Shown one piece after another: positions 9,220-18,466 of a stretch of DNA of 24,515 nt. The position numbers were made by a program, and so were the translations under genes. The notes beneath the pieces were generated by a model. That model did no database searches. It worked only from the letters and a program-made list of their open reading frames with translations, and was not told the origin of the DNA. This stretch comes from CAYRTD01 sp964426915 (GTDB lineage: Bacteria > Bacteroidota > Bacteroidia > Bacteroidales > GCA-2748055). Where the stretch lies: positions 1 through 24,515 of the forward strand of contig CAYRTD010000047.1 of NCBI GenBank assembly GCA_964426915.1, given 5' to 3'. How positions within the stretch are numbered: position 1 is the first letter of the stretch; each line of letters begins with the position of its first letter.

Positions 9220-12200
9220 ATGCATTCTTTTAATAAAAAAATATTGATTTCTGCAGTATTTATACTCTATGCAGGTTGGCTCCAGGCACAGAAAAACCTG
9301 AATGAAGGAAATAAATACTTTGACAGGAATATGTTCGAAGAGGCAATTCCATATTATCTCAAGGAAATGGACAAAGGGAGGAATTACAAAGCAAAAAATG
9401 AAGCACGGGAAAAACTGGCCAGCTGTTACCGTCTGACAGGCCGTTTTTTGGAGGCCAATGAGATGTACAAGAAGATTCTCGACAGGAGCGGCCGGTATAA
9501 TAAACCCGAACATGTTCTGAACTATGCCAATTCTCTTAAAAGCTCAGCACTTTACGAAGAAGCTGCCGAACAATTCACGAAATATATGAAGATGGAGCCC
9601 GACGACCCGATGGGTGAGATCTATCTTCAGTCGTGTTATATGGCCCAGGACTGGCTTCTTGAGGACAAGGAATACTTTGTAATGAATTTTGAAAGGATCA
9701 ATACGGAAGAATCGGAGTTCGGACCCTCTTATTTGAATAACGGAATTGTTTTTACTTCGGAGCGCAAAGACAGCAAGAAGAAATTCATCAATTTTTCAAC
9801 ACTGGGAAATGAAATGAGAACAGATCTTTATTATTTTGATCTCACGCAGTTAAATAATCAGGAATATGTTACTGAGAATTTCGACGAAGTGAATTCATTC
9901 CTTCACGATGGAGCTGCAGCCTTCAGTAAGGATGGGAATGTGGTATATTTCACCCGTACGGTAATAGGGGAAAAGGACCGGAAAACAAATGTGTTACTTA
10001 ACTCTCTGCAGATATACACCAGCAAGAAGCAAAGCGACGGGACATGGTCGGAACCACGGAGTGCGTTTTCTTTTAATTCGGAGAATTACTCTGTCGGTCA
10101 ACCTTCCATTTCGCCCGATGGAAAACGGATATACTTTATTTCTGATATGCCCGGAGGATATGGTCAAACGGATATTTATTATACCGAACTTAGCGATAAC
10201 GGAGAATGGGGCCCACCCATTAATCTGGGAGAACCGGTTAATACCTTTGGTTATGAGCTGTTTCCATATATTCATTCAGGGGATACCTTATTCTTTTCCT
10301 CCGATACTCATCCCGGCATGGGGAAACTTGATATTTTCAGAGCTACCCGTGGCGAGAGGGGTTGGGATAATGTGGAAAACCTGAAGACACCGATTAATTC
10401 CATAGGGGATGATTTCGGCATAGTGATGAATGAAACTCAGTCCCGTGGATTTTTCAGCAGTGACAGGTTTAACGGGATGGGTAAGGAGGATATTTTCACT
10501 CTTTATCGTGAAGAACCTCTTCATCTTTCTTTTAAGGCTAATGAGCTAAAGATCCCGGACAATACACTCTATAGCGGCATCACCTTTAAGATTTCCAAAG
10601 AAAATGGTGATATATCAGAAGCACTGGAGTCTCAAAACGGATTTTATCATTACAGGCTTCATGAAGATACCACTTATAATCTCACTCTTCGGAAAAACGG
10701 CTTCTTCTACGATGTGGTAAAGCTGAAATTGAACTCAATGACTGAAGAGGAAAATTTTACTATTGAAGTGGTACCCAGAAATGCTTCTGTGATTTTGAGT
10801 GGGATGGTATCTGAGAAGCATGTGGAGATTAGGAAGCTTAATTCAGACAGACCAAAAAAAGGAAAAAAAGAGCTGGAAGACGTAATGCGCTATGATACAA
10901 TCACTAATTATAATCCAATTCCCAATGCTGAAATTATTCTGGCTGTGGGGGAAGAGGAGATTAAAAAAATGACTGCCGGAAAAGACGGAGATTTTAATTT
11001 CGAAAGCACTTTGCCTGGGGGTAATATCTACACTATAATGGCCAGCAGGAATGAGGAAGAACTCGAAAAGTTGGAAGAATTTACTGAAGAAGAGGATGAA
11101 ACCGAAGAACCAGAAGAGGATATAAAAGAGGAAATTCTTGCTGAAGAGGAAAAAGAAGAAGAACAAGCTCCGGTTGATGAAGAAGTTCTGGCTGAAAAAG
11201 AAGAAGAACCTAGCCCCGGAAACCTGGAGGATGAAATACTGGCAGAATTTATTGAAAAAGCCAGGTTGAAAGAACAGGTAGAAAATGAGGAACATGTTCC
11301 TGAAGAGGAAATAATTATTAGAGAAGAACCAGTTGAAGTAGATCCTTTTCTTAAGCTAAACGGTATTCTTGTGGATGAGAGAAGAGAAGCCATAGAGAGG
11401 GGAAATGTGAAGGTATTTGACGGGGATGATCTTCTGGGTGATACTGAAAGCGATCATAATGGCGAATTTGAAGTTGAAGTACCGGAAAAAGAGAAATACC
11501 TGGTGAGTGTAACTAAAGAAGGTTTTTTCCAGGAACAGCTTGAGGTATCCAAAGATGAGTCCCTGTCTGGGGTGCCTGTGAAGGTCGACCTGAAACCTAT
11601 TGAGGTAAATAAAACAGTAAGGATTAATAACATTTTCTTTGACTACAATAAATATGATCTCAGACCCGAATCTCTGGTTGAACTCGATCGTCTTAGTGAA
11701 TTCCTTAGTGTCAACGCCAATGTGAAAATCGAATTAAATGCACACACCGATTCCAGGGGTGGATATTATTTCAATCTTCAACTTTCACACAACAGGGCTG
11801 AAGCGGTTAAATCCTACCTCAGCCTTGCAGGTGTTGATCCTTCAAGGATAATTGTAAGGGGTTATGGAGAATCTTTTCCTGATATTCCTGATCCCAAAAC
11901 TGAAGCTGAACATGCCCGTAACCGAAGGGTGGAATTCAGGGTAATTGAATACGGTGAATCTTCAGGCCTGGCGGCCAGGGCCACGATAAATTCAAGAGGA
12001 TACATGATACTGGATGAATGCCCTTATTCTTCCACAAATCCATTCCCTCTTACCAACGATGTTCCTGTGGGTGTAGTTTACCGGGTAAAAGTGGGTGAAT
12101 ACAGAAATCCTCTTCCCAACAATGCTTTCAGGGGACTGTTTCCTGTTATACGTTCACGCGATAACAAAAATGACACATGGGAATATTATGCTGGACTTTT

Positions 12201-12690
12201 TAATAATCTTGAAGATGCTGAAATAGCTGTAGAAATGATACGCAGGAATATTTGCAAGGATGCATTTATAACAGCCTCTTATAACCGCGAGCAGGTTTCA
12301 ATTGAGGAAGCATTAAAAATAACGGAAAAGAACAGGGAAAGCAGACTGCTTACAGGAGTTTCAAACGATAACCAGATTTCTCATCAAAAGCCTGATGCAT
12401 GCTTCTCTATACAGATCGGCGCATTTAAAAGAAATGTGAGAAATTCCACTCTGAAAGAGTTTGGTGAAATTGCCGGTGATCATGAAATAATAAGCCTAAA
12501 GAGCAGGGGAGTGATCATCTATTGTATCGGAAGATTCTACAGTTATGAAGAAGCTTTCAATGCATTGAAAGAAATAAATGAAGATAAAATGACAAAAGAT
12601 GCCTTTATAATAGGCTTGCAGGATGGAGAGAAGATTTCAATAGGGGAAGCTCAAAATTATTTGAAAAGGCATAAGAGTGCGATGAGATGA
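9220..12690 (+). CDS. PorE-like TPR-PD40-OmpA outer-membrane/periplasmic protein with two C-terminal SPOR-like domains
   Basis: About 1156 residues. I chose ATG 9220 because AGGAGA at 9208-9213 sits 6 nt upstream and a signal peptide follows at once (KKILISAVFILYAGWLQAQ); ATG 9205 would overlap that site. Order of domains: TPR repeats (~20-150); four PD40-type propeller repeats (~165-430; SPDGKRIYF, FFSSDTHPGMGKLDIF, FFSSDRFNGMGKEDIF); a carboxypeptidase-regulatory-like domain split by an acidic linker (~610-705); a second such domain; an OmpA peptidoglycan-binding domain (~800-910) with FFDYNKYDL, HTDSRGG and the NRRVEF block; then two SPOR-like segments (~950-1025 and ~1060-1150; YRVKVGEY and SIQIGAF). 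Such proteins link the outer membrane T9SS to peptidoglycan. The two SPOR-like additions are unusual and would give a second wall-binding activity. It acts with PorP/SprF in this operon. Confidence 0.88.
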   Translation: MHSFNKKILISAVFILYAGWLQAQKNLNEGNKYFDRNMFEEAIPYYLKEMDKGRNYKAKNEAREKLASCYRLTGRFLEANEMYKKILDRSGRYNKPEHVLNYANSLKSSALYEEAAEQFTKYMKMEPDDPMGEIYLQSCYMAQDWLLEDKEYFVMNFERINTEESEFGPSYLNNGIVFTSERKDSKKKFINFSTLGNEMRTDLYYFDLTQLNNQEYVTENFDEVNSFLHDGAAAFSKDGNVVYFTRTVIGEKDRKTNVLLNSLQIYTSKKQSDGTWSEPRSAFSFNSENYSVGQPSISPDGKRIYFISDMPGGYGQTDIYYTELSDNGEWGPPINLGEPVNTFGYELFPYIHSGDTLFFSSDTHPGMGKLDIFRATRGERGWDNVENLKTPINSIGDDFGIVMNETQSRGFFSSDRFNGMGKEDIFTLYREEPLHLSFKANELKIPDNTLYSGITFKISKENGDISEALESQNGFYHYRLHEDTTYNLTLRKNGFFYDVVKLKLNSMTEEENFTIEVVPRNASVILSGMVSEKHVEIRKLNSDRPKKGKKELEDVMRYDTITNYNPIPNAEIILAVGEEEIKKMTAGKDGDFNFESTLPGGNIYTIMASRNEEELEKLEEFTEEEDETEEPEEDIKEEILAEEEKEEEQAPVDEEVLAEKEEEPSPGNLEDEILAEFIEKARLKEQVENEEHVPEEEIIIREEPVEVDPFLKLNGILVDERREAIERGNVKVFDGDDLLGDTESDHNGEFEVEVPEKEKYLVSVTKEGFFQEQLEVSKDESLSGVPVKVDLKPIEVNKTVRINNIFFDYNKYDLRPESLVELDRLSEFLSVNANVKIELNAHTDSRGGYYFNLQLSHNRAEAVKSYLSLAGVDPSRIIVRGYGESFPDIPDPKTEAEHARNRRVEFRVIEYGESSGLAARATINSRGYMILDECPYSSTNPFPLTNDVPVGVVYRVKVGEYRNPLPNNAFRGLFPVIRSRDNKNDTWEYYAGLFNNLEDAEIAVEMIRRNICKDAFITASYNREQVSIEEALKITEKNRESRLLTGVSNDNQISHQKPDACFSIQIGAFKRNVRNSTLKEFGEIAGDHEIISLKSRGVIIYCIGRFYSYEEAFNALKEINEDKMTKDAFIIGLQDGEKISIGEAQNYLKRHKSAMR
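11131..11247 (+). repeat. 51-bp (17-residue) periodic acidic repeat in the OmpA-family gene
   Basis: The blocks EILAE, EVLAE and EILAE are encoded at 11131, 11182 and 11233, exactly 51 bp apart, inside a Glu-rich linker spanning about 11053-11340. The linker interrupts two carboxypeptidase-regulatory-like domains and probably is an extended, negatively charged periplasmic spacer. Such repeats can vary in number between strains. Confidence 0.6.
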
Positions 12691-12741
12691 AGAAATGAAT
12701 AATAATAAAACAATCAATGAAAACCATTTAAAAAAAGAAAC

Positions 12742-13167
12742 ATGAAAACAATGCGATTAATTCTGTTTATTGTTGCTTTTGTGATACCGGCAAATCTCTT
12801 TGCCCAGTGTGATTCGGATTCCTTCCTTGATAATTGTGCTTCCGGGCTGGAGACCTTCACCTTCATAAAAGCTTTTAATACCAGTATGAAAAAAACGGGT
12901 GTGGAAGAGTATTCCTATGTTTTTTCCAAAGGCTCTACATATATGATCATTGGATGTGATCAAAATCAGAGTGGCCAACGGATGATTGTGAACTTGTACG
13001 ACCGTAATCACAAGCTTATAGTGAGCAGTTATAATAAAAAAACAAAAACTTTCTATCCTGATCTGGTATACCCGTGTTCAGCCACCGGAGTCTATTATAT
13101 AGAAGTAACATTTGAAGGTTCGAAAGGTGGTTGCGGAGTTACAATTCTTGGGTTTAAAAAAAGTTAA
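12742..13167 (+). CDS. Small secreted protein A1, unknown function (paralogue of the gene at 19379)
   Basis: 141 residues with a clear signal peptide (MRLILFIVAFVIPANLFAQ) and a mature part of ~120 residues predicted from its pattern to be beta-rich. Visible blocks are YSYVFSKGSTYMIIGC, VNLYDRNHKLIVSS, GVYYIEVTF and the C-terminal GGCGVTILGFKK. Several cysteines suggest disulfides outside the cytoplasm. It shares layout and several positions with the protein at 19379 (Y-x-I-x-x-C, then a D-x-x-x-x-L strand, a final G-C-x-G-V), so I take the two as diverged paralogues. It lies 51 bp after the OmpA-family gene and 28 bp before a lipoprotein gene. I do not recognise a named family; a periplasmic or surface accessory to the T9SS-side genes is a guess from context. 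Confidence 0.75.
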   Translation: MKTMRLILFIVAFVIPANLFAQCDSDSFLDNCASGLETFTFIKAFNTSMKKTGVEEYSYVFSKGSTYMIIGCDQNQSGQRMIVNLYDRNHKLIVSSYNKKTKTFYPDLVYPCSATGVYYIEVTFEGSKGGCGVTILGFKKS

Positions 13168-13195
13168 TAATCTAACAATAATAAATGCTATAATC

Positions 13196-14104
13196 ATGAA
13201 AAAACACATCATTATCTGTTTTCTGACTGCCTTTTTTCTCACGGGTTGTAAGAATAAACAAAATTCAGATAAAAACGATATAGACAGCTTGCTCTCCATG
13301 AATACAGAAGAAACTGAACTTTCTATTGATGAGGAGTCGATGCATGAGATAATCAGGTCTTTGCCTTCACCGCTGGAGATATCGACATTAATAAAAGAGT
13401 CGGGCTCCAGGTTTGATCAGGATCTGCTCAATCCTGTAAAAAATTCAGAACTCTATTCCCACGATACCGAAAAGGCTATGGCTATGGGTATATATGCTGG
13501 TGATCTGGGTTATATCAATATTTACGAAAAAGGCCATATTGCTATTTCCTACCTGGGAACTATCAAAAAAATTGCTGATGATCTGAAAGTAGGTCATTTT
13601 TTCGATTTTGAAACAATTAAAAGGATAGCTTCCAACAGTAAAAAACTAGATTCCCTCCTTTATATTTCCACCATGAGTTTCGAGAAGATGGATAAATATT
13701 TAAGGGATCAGAAACGAAGTAAATTGAGTGTTTTGATCGTTACAGGAACATGGATAGAAAGTCTATATCTGGCAACCAGTGTGGCAAACATCAGGCCCAA
13801 TGAAGAATTAACAGAGAGGATCGCTGAGCAGAAAATGATTCTGGATCAGATCATGCTTATTCTTTCAGCCTATGAAAAGGATCCATATTTTGCGGGTATT
13901 TACAACGATATGCACGAACTAAAATCAGAATATGCGAAAGTAACGATTAATTATCATTATGAGGAGCCTGAGACCAGGGAGGTAAATGGGCGGCTGGTTA
14001 TAATTGATAACAGCTATACGGAAGTAAATATTGAGGATGAACAGCTATACCGGATAGCAGAGATCATCAAAGAGATAAGAAAAAGAATAATTTTCAAGTC
14101 CTGA
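13196..14104 (+). CDS. Lipoprotein B1, unknown function (paralogue of the gene at 18463)
   Basis: 302 residues. ATG 13196 is chosen because it begins a lipoprotein signal (MKKHIIICFLTAFFLTGC, Cys18 in a LTGC lipobox); the longer frame from 13112 would overlap the previous gene and bury this signal. The mature part is almost wholly helical by composition, with an acidic start, then LPSPLEI, LLNPV, AMGIYAGDLGYINIYE, KKLDSLLYISTMSFEKM and VTGTWIESLYLAT. The same blocks occur in order in the protein at 18463, which shows paralogy. The family is unknown to me; it recalls helical lipoproteins often annotated as hypothetical in Bacteroidota. It probably sits on the inner or outer membrane facing the periplasm. 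The next gene starts 107 bp later. Confidence 0.82.
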   Translation: MKKHIIICFLTAFFLTGCKNKQNSDKNDIDSLLSMNTEETELSIDEESMHEIIRSLPSPLEISTLIKESGSRFDQDLLNPVKNSELYSHDTEKAMAMGIYAGDLGYINIYEKGHIAISYLGTIKKIADDLKVGHFFDFETIKRIASNSKKLDSLLYISTMSFEKMDKYLRDQKRSKLSVLIVTGTWIESLYLATSVANIRPNEELTERIAEQKMILDQIMLILSAYEKDPYFAGIYNDMHELKSEYAKVTINYHYEEPETREVNGRLVIIDNSYTEVNIEDEQLYRIAEIIKEIRKRIIFKS

Positions 14105-14211
14105 TATAAAACAGAACTATAAATCATTACTTACGTATGATATAAACAATTATCCCCCGATCCTCAGACGGAATGGCCGGATAGCTTTTAACAGGTTAAT
14201 TATTTCGTGTA

Positions 14212-15354
14212 ATGATAAAAACAGAATGTGATCAGCCAAAGGTTTTATATGTCGATGATTCTGAGTCAAACTTACTTCTTTTTAAGGAACTCTTTAAAAA
14301 TGACTTTTTCGTTCTCCTGGCTTCATCGGCGAAGGAAGGGCTTGAAATTCTGAGGGAAGAAGAGGTAGCTGTCCTGGTGTCCGATCAGAGTATGCCGGAA
14401 ATGTCAGGCAATGAATTACTTGAGATAGCGTCTGCTGAATTCCCTGAGCTTTTGTCATTCATTCTAACTGCATATACTGATTATGATTCTCTTGTGGAAT
14501 CGGTGAACAAAGGAAAAATATACGGATATTTCAATAAGCCCATTAATTATGAACAGATAAAACTGGCGATAAACAGGGCATTGGAAGTATCAAGTCTCCG
14601 GGCGAATAATAAACAGATGATAAGAGAGCTTGAGAAAGCTAATCGTGATCTTTTGGAGCTGGATAAATCAAGGACAAAGTTTCTGGGAATGATTACAAAT
14701 GAGATAAGGTCGCCGATTAACAAAATTATGAGTGCGGTCCATATGATCAAGGACAAAGTCGACTCACATGATATTACTGAACTTTTAAATTTGCTGGATA
14801 ATTCTGTGTTACGTCTGGAAAGTTTTTCTTTTGCTACAAACCAGTTGGCCAGTCTGAAAGATGATGATAAGGAAATCGAAAAGAAATATGTTTCTCTCAG
14901 GGAACTGATAGAGATTAGTTATATAGCCAAAAAGAACGCATTAGATGACTCAGGAATCAGCGTCAAACTCGATGCAGAATCCTCAGGAGCTTATGTGAAA
15001 GGAGATTATGATCTTTTATTAAGTTGTCTGGGAATCCTTATTATGTATTTGGTTAACAGTATGGAGAAAGGAGGTGCTTTCTTTTTTTCCACAGGCCAAA
15101 AAGACCAGAAGGCCTGGCTTGATATCCGGGTAGAGGATTCTGGATATTCGAAGCTTCATCTTGATAACCTGAAAGAGATCTTTTCCGGAAATGACAATTA
15201 TTCTGAAAATTATTTCAGTCTTGAACTGGTACTTTCCAGGGAAATAATTGCCTCACACAAGGGCGAAATGCGGTTCGAAAGTAACGGACACGGAATGTTT
15301 ACTGCAAGCCTGATTTTCCCTGCTGCACAGGAAGTAGGAAAGTCGGTTATATAA
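14212..15354 (+). CDS. Receiver domain fused to a degenerate histidine kinase (pseudokinase)
   Basis: 380 residues, no signal peptide or membrane segment. Residues 10-125 form an intact CheY-like receiver: acidic pair D15/D16, phospho-acceptor D58 (LVSDQSMPEMSG), T86 and K109 (FNKP). A coiled-coil (130-155) leads to a HisKA-like helical hairpin whose H-box reads FLGMITNEIRSPIN: the phosphorylatable histidine is Asn163. The C-terminal ~110 residues keep the HATPase fold ending (GHGMFTASLIFP) but the N-box lacks its usual asparagines, the D-x-G-x-G loop reads EDSGYS (~307), and the glycine-rich G2 loop is gone. So it should receive phosphate from another kinase but cannot autophosphorylate; a scaffold or output role is inferred. 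It lies 34 bp before the ABC transporter gene, suggesting it controls or binds that protein. Confidence 0.85.
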   Translation: MIKTECDQPKVLYVDDSESNLLLFKELFKNDFFVLLASSAKEGLEILREEEVAVLVSDQSMPEMSGNELLEIASAEFPELLSFILTAYTDYDSLVESVNKGKIYGYFNKPINYEQIKLAINRALEVSSLRANNKQMIRELEKANRDLLELDKSRTKFLGMITNEIRSPINKIMSAVHMIKDKVDSHDITELLNLLDNSVLRLESFSFATNQLASLKDDDKEIEKKYVSLRELIEISYIAKKNALDDSGISVKLDAESSGAYVKGDYDLLLSCLGILIMYLVNSMEKGGAFFFSTGQKDQKAWLDIRVEDSGYSKLHLDNLKEIFSGNDNYSENYFSLELVLSREIIASHKGEMRFESNGHGMFTASLIFPAAQEVGKSVI

Positions 15355-15388
15355 TGGTATCCATCCATAATTATTTTGTAAAAGCTTT

Positions 15389-18300
15389 ATGACTGAAGCC
15401 ACATTAAATGCCTTGATGAAACTGTTTGCTATTCTGGCTAATCTGAATAAGGAAGCTGCGGGAGTTTTATCACGGAATTTCGTGGAGTCTTTTCTTAAGA
15501 CTCAATTTAGTCATAAGCTAATCGAACACGCTTTAAGTATTTTTGACGATCAGTTCAGGTTTTACTCCAGGTTTCGTGCAAAATCAGAAACGAAAAGAAC
15601 CACTTCACTTTCGGTACAGATCATATACCTCTGTGATAAAATAAATGATGAGATACCGATAAAAAACCGCTATCTTATTCTTTTCAGCCTGATCAGATTT
15701 TCTAAATTCTTTGAAGATTATTCAAATTCCGGACTCGGGTTTCGTCAGACAGTTAGCGATGCGGTGAAAGCAATTTCCGACGGTATGAATATTGATCCTG
15801 TGGAATATGAAAACTGCAGATTATTCCTGTATGGACAATTCTATAAGATCCCCGACAGGAAAGCATTGCTGGTGGTAAGCAATGAAGAAAGCTTTCCATT
15901 TTCTCTCATTAATCATAAGTACACCCCGGGTTTGGCCGGGCAGTTATTTTTCCTGAGGATATTTCAGGCCAATATTTTGATTTTCTACTATTCAGGAAAA
16001 GAAAACCTGGAACTGAACAGTAAAATTATCTTTTCCGAACATATTTATATTTTACCTCGTGGTTCATCTATCAGAGGAGAAAAAATTGAGCCTGTTTATT
16101 ACAATGAGATCGAATCTTCTTTTCTTCGAAAGGATATTAAAGAAAAAATATCCCTTGTTGCTGAAAATATTCATTATACATTTCCCGGATCCAGGAATGG
16201 GGTACATCATGTTAGTCTTGCCTTTGAATCGGGCGATTTTGTCGGCATCATAGGAGGGAGCGGGGCCGGGAAGTCCACTCTGATGAATATGTTGAACGGA
16301 CGACTGGCACTTGATGGGGGAGAGGTGTTGATAAATGGATATTCTTTAAAAAATGAAAAGAAAAAGCTTACAAAAATAATAGGATATGTGCCTCAGGAGG
16401 ATCTGCTGATTTCCGATCTTACAGTCTTTCAGAATTTGTATTATTCAAGCTTGCTGAGTCTTGGAAATTTCAGTGACGAGAAGATAAGAGATCTTGTTGA
16501 TAAAATACTTACGCGTTTGGACCTTTATCATGTTAAAGAGCTGAAGGTAGGTAGTGTTACAGACAGGAAGATTAGTGGGGGGCAAAGGAAAAGATTGAAT
16601 ATTGCACTCGAACTGGTCCGTGAACCCTATATTCTCTTTGCCGATGAGCCTACTTCCGGTCTTTCATCGACCGATTCGGAAAACGTAATGGACCTTCTTA
16701 AGGAACAAACCCTGCATGGAAAAATTGTAGCTGTGAATATTCACCAGCCTTCTTCCGGTATATTTAAAATGTTTGATAAGATCATTATCATGGATCAGGG
16801 AGGGTACCCCGTTTACACGGGAAATCCGGTAAATGCCTTTTCTTACCTTAAAAACGTAGTAAAAAGAGCTGATAAGGAAGAAATAGAGTGCGAATGCTGT
16901 GGCAACATTCAGACCGGTGATATTCTGAAAATTATTGAATCCAAAAAGGTCAATGAATACGGAGAATATACAAGAGACAGATCCTTACAACCTCACGAAT
17001 GGTATCGTTTTTTCAAGGAAGGGGAAAAAACGCCTGAAGAGCAGTTGGAAAACCAAAGTATACCTCCGCTTAAGCACAAAAATCCTTCAAAAATTAAACA
17101 ATTTAAAATTTATAGTTTAAGAAATTTCCTGGCTAAAATCGCTGACCATCAATTCATACTTTTTGCACTCTTAATACCTCCCCTCCTGGGTTTAATCCTG
17201 GGTTATTTTACCAAATATGCCGGAGAAACCGGGGAAACCGGAAATGAGTATATTTTTGCTGCCAATGATAATATACCCGCATATATATTTATGAGTGTGA
17301 TTGTTGCTTTGTTTCTGGGACTGATAATTAGTGCTGATGAAATTATAAAGGATCGACCCATACTTGCGAGAGAATCATTTCTGAATCTCAGTCGCTTCTC
17401 TTACCTGAATTCAAAAATATTGTTTCTGTTTGTACTGGCAGCTATACAAATGGTGGTTTTTGTGCTCACAGGAAATTCCATCCTGGAGATAAAGAGCCTT
17501 AACTTTGAGTATTGGTTTGTGTTATTTTCAACTGCTTCATTTGCAGTGCTTTTAGGCTTGAATATTTCTTCTGGATTAAAATCTCTGGTTGCCGTTTACA
17601 TCAACATTCCATTTATACTTGTACCCCTTATTTTACTCGCCGGTGTGATCGTGGAATACGATAAACTTCATCATAGGGTAGCTTCTGCCGAGTATGTTCC
17701 GGTTGCCGGCGATCTTATGGCTTCACGATGGGCATATGAGGCTTTGGTAGTTAATCAGTTCCTCAACAATGACTATCAAAAGCATTTTAACCATATTGAT
17801 AAGGAAAAAACAAACCTGAATTATGAGGTAGTTTTTTTAATTCCTGAAATTAATAACAGGATAGAAGATTACTATAAGTATAAAAATGAAAATAATGAGG
17901 CCATGGCGCAGGCAAGCCATGATCTGATCCTTAATTCTCTTTCTTCCTTCGATCTCTTACCCGAAATTATTGTGGATCCTTCCGGAGCTATCGATATGAA
18001 AAAACTTGAATTGCATCTTTCCAATCGTAAGTCAAAAAATGCTGCAAGAATTCAGGCACTTAATTATGAGAAAGATCGGGTTATTACAAAAATGATAGAG
18101 AACGGCCTTTCCAGAGATGAGTTGATTTCACTGAAGAAGGATAATCAGAATGAGAGCATTAAAGACCTTGTTCTTAATACCCGGGAGATGAGAAAGATCA
18201 GCATTAGAGATAACAGAATTATCAGGAAAGATGCTCCCGTTTTTCAGGACCCGGTTTCAATTACCGGGAGAGCGGGGTTTTATGCCGGAACAAAAAAAAT

Positions 18301-18466
18301 ATTCAATTGGGAAATCAGTACTATATGGTTTAATATTGCAGTAATCTGGTTAATGACCTTTCTATTATATATTAGTTTGTACTACCGGCTGCTTAACAGG
18401 CTTATTATAATGATTGAAACAAAAAATATTAGAAGGATAAATACAAATAAAACCAAACAGACATGA
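15389..18466 (+). CDS. ABCG-type ABC transporter (ATPase + permease) with TerB-like N-terminus and large extracytoplasmic loop
   Basis: 1025 residues, a half-transporter in ABCG order. Residues ~1-160 are a helical domain resembling TerB-like domains (ILANLNKEAAGVL, IIYLCDKINDEI); this match is tentative. A beta-rich segment (~165-255) follows, then the ATPase: Walker A GGSGAGKST (289-297), signature ISGGQ (395-399), Walker B ILFADEP (415-421) and H-loop His452, all intact. After a cytoplasmic linker with a CECC cluster (~505) come about five membrane segments (~587-757), a soluble loop of ~210 residues (~760-970) and a last membrane helix (~978-999). It should work as a homodimer. Such a long loop recalls mechanotransmission or lipoprotein-interacting ABC proteins more than small-molecule exporters, but the substrate is unknown. 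Its stop overlaps the next gene's start (ATGA), so the two are translationally coupled. Confidence 0.9.
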   Translation: MTEATLNALMKLFAILANLNKEAAGVLSRNFVESFLKTQFSHKLIEHALSIFDDQFRFYSRFRAKSETKRTTSLSVQIIYLCDKINDEIPIKNRYLILFSLIRFSKFFEDYSNSGLGFRQTVSDAVKAISDGMNIDPVEYENCRLFLYGQFYKIPDRKALLVVSNEESFPFSLINHKYTPGLAGQLFFLRIFQANILIFYYSGKENLELNSKIIFSEHIYILPRGSSIRGEKIEPVYYNEIESSFLRKDIKEKISLVAENIHYTFPGSRNGVHHVSLAFESGDFVGIIGGSGAGKSTLMNMLNGRLALDGGEVLINGYSLKNEKKKLTKIIGYVPQEDLLISDLTVFQNLYYSSLLSLGNFSDEKIRDLVDKILTRLDLYHVKELKVGSVTDRKISGGQRKRLNIALELVREPYILFADEPTSGLSSTDSENVMDLLKEQTLHGKIVAVNIHQPSSGIFKMFDKIIIMDQGGYPVYTGNPVNAFSYLKNVVKRADKEEIECECCGNIQTGDILKIIESKKVNEYGEYTRDRSLQPHEWYRFFKEGEKTPEEQLENQSIPPLKHKNPSKIKQFKIYSLRNFLAKIADHQFILFALLIPPLLGLILGYFTKYAGETGETGNEYIFAANDNIPAYIFMSVIVALFLGLIISADEIIKDRPILARESFLNLSRFSYLNSKILFLFVLAAIQMVVFVLTGNSILEIKSLNFEYWFVLFSTASFAVLLGLNISSGLKSLVAVYINIPFILVPLILLAGVIVEYDKLHHRVASAEYVPVAGDLMASRWAYEALVVNQFLNNDYQKHFNHIDKEKTNLNYEVVFLIPEINNRIEDYYKYKNENNEAMAQASHDLILNSLSSFDLLPEIIVDPSGAIDMKKLELHLSNRKSKNAARIQALNYEKDRVITKMIENGLSRDELISLKKDNQNESIKDLVLNTREMRKISIRDNRIIRKDAPVFQDPVSITGRAGFYAGTKKIFNWEISTIWFNIAVIWLMTFLLYISLYYRLLNRLIIMIETKNIRRINTNKTKQT

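Noticed and set aside
11028..11393. Serine-rich open frame on the minus strand, and a phenylalanine-rich one beside it (10843-11295)
   Set aside because: Both are mirror images of the Glu/Lys-rich linker of the OmpA-family gene on the plus strand; no start signal or domain.
13112..13195. Longer N-terminus for lipoprotein B1
   Set aside because: It overlaps the previous gene by 56 bases and would place the lipobox signal inside the protein; ATG 13196 gives a normal lipoprotein.
14105..14211. Possible promoter (TAGCTTTT at 14182) and weak TATCC/GGATA hairpin before the pseudokinase gene
   Set aside because: No TTG at a suitable -33 distance and the stem is only 5 bp over a long loop; an internal promoter is possible but not supported.
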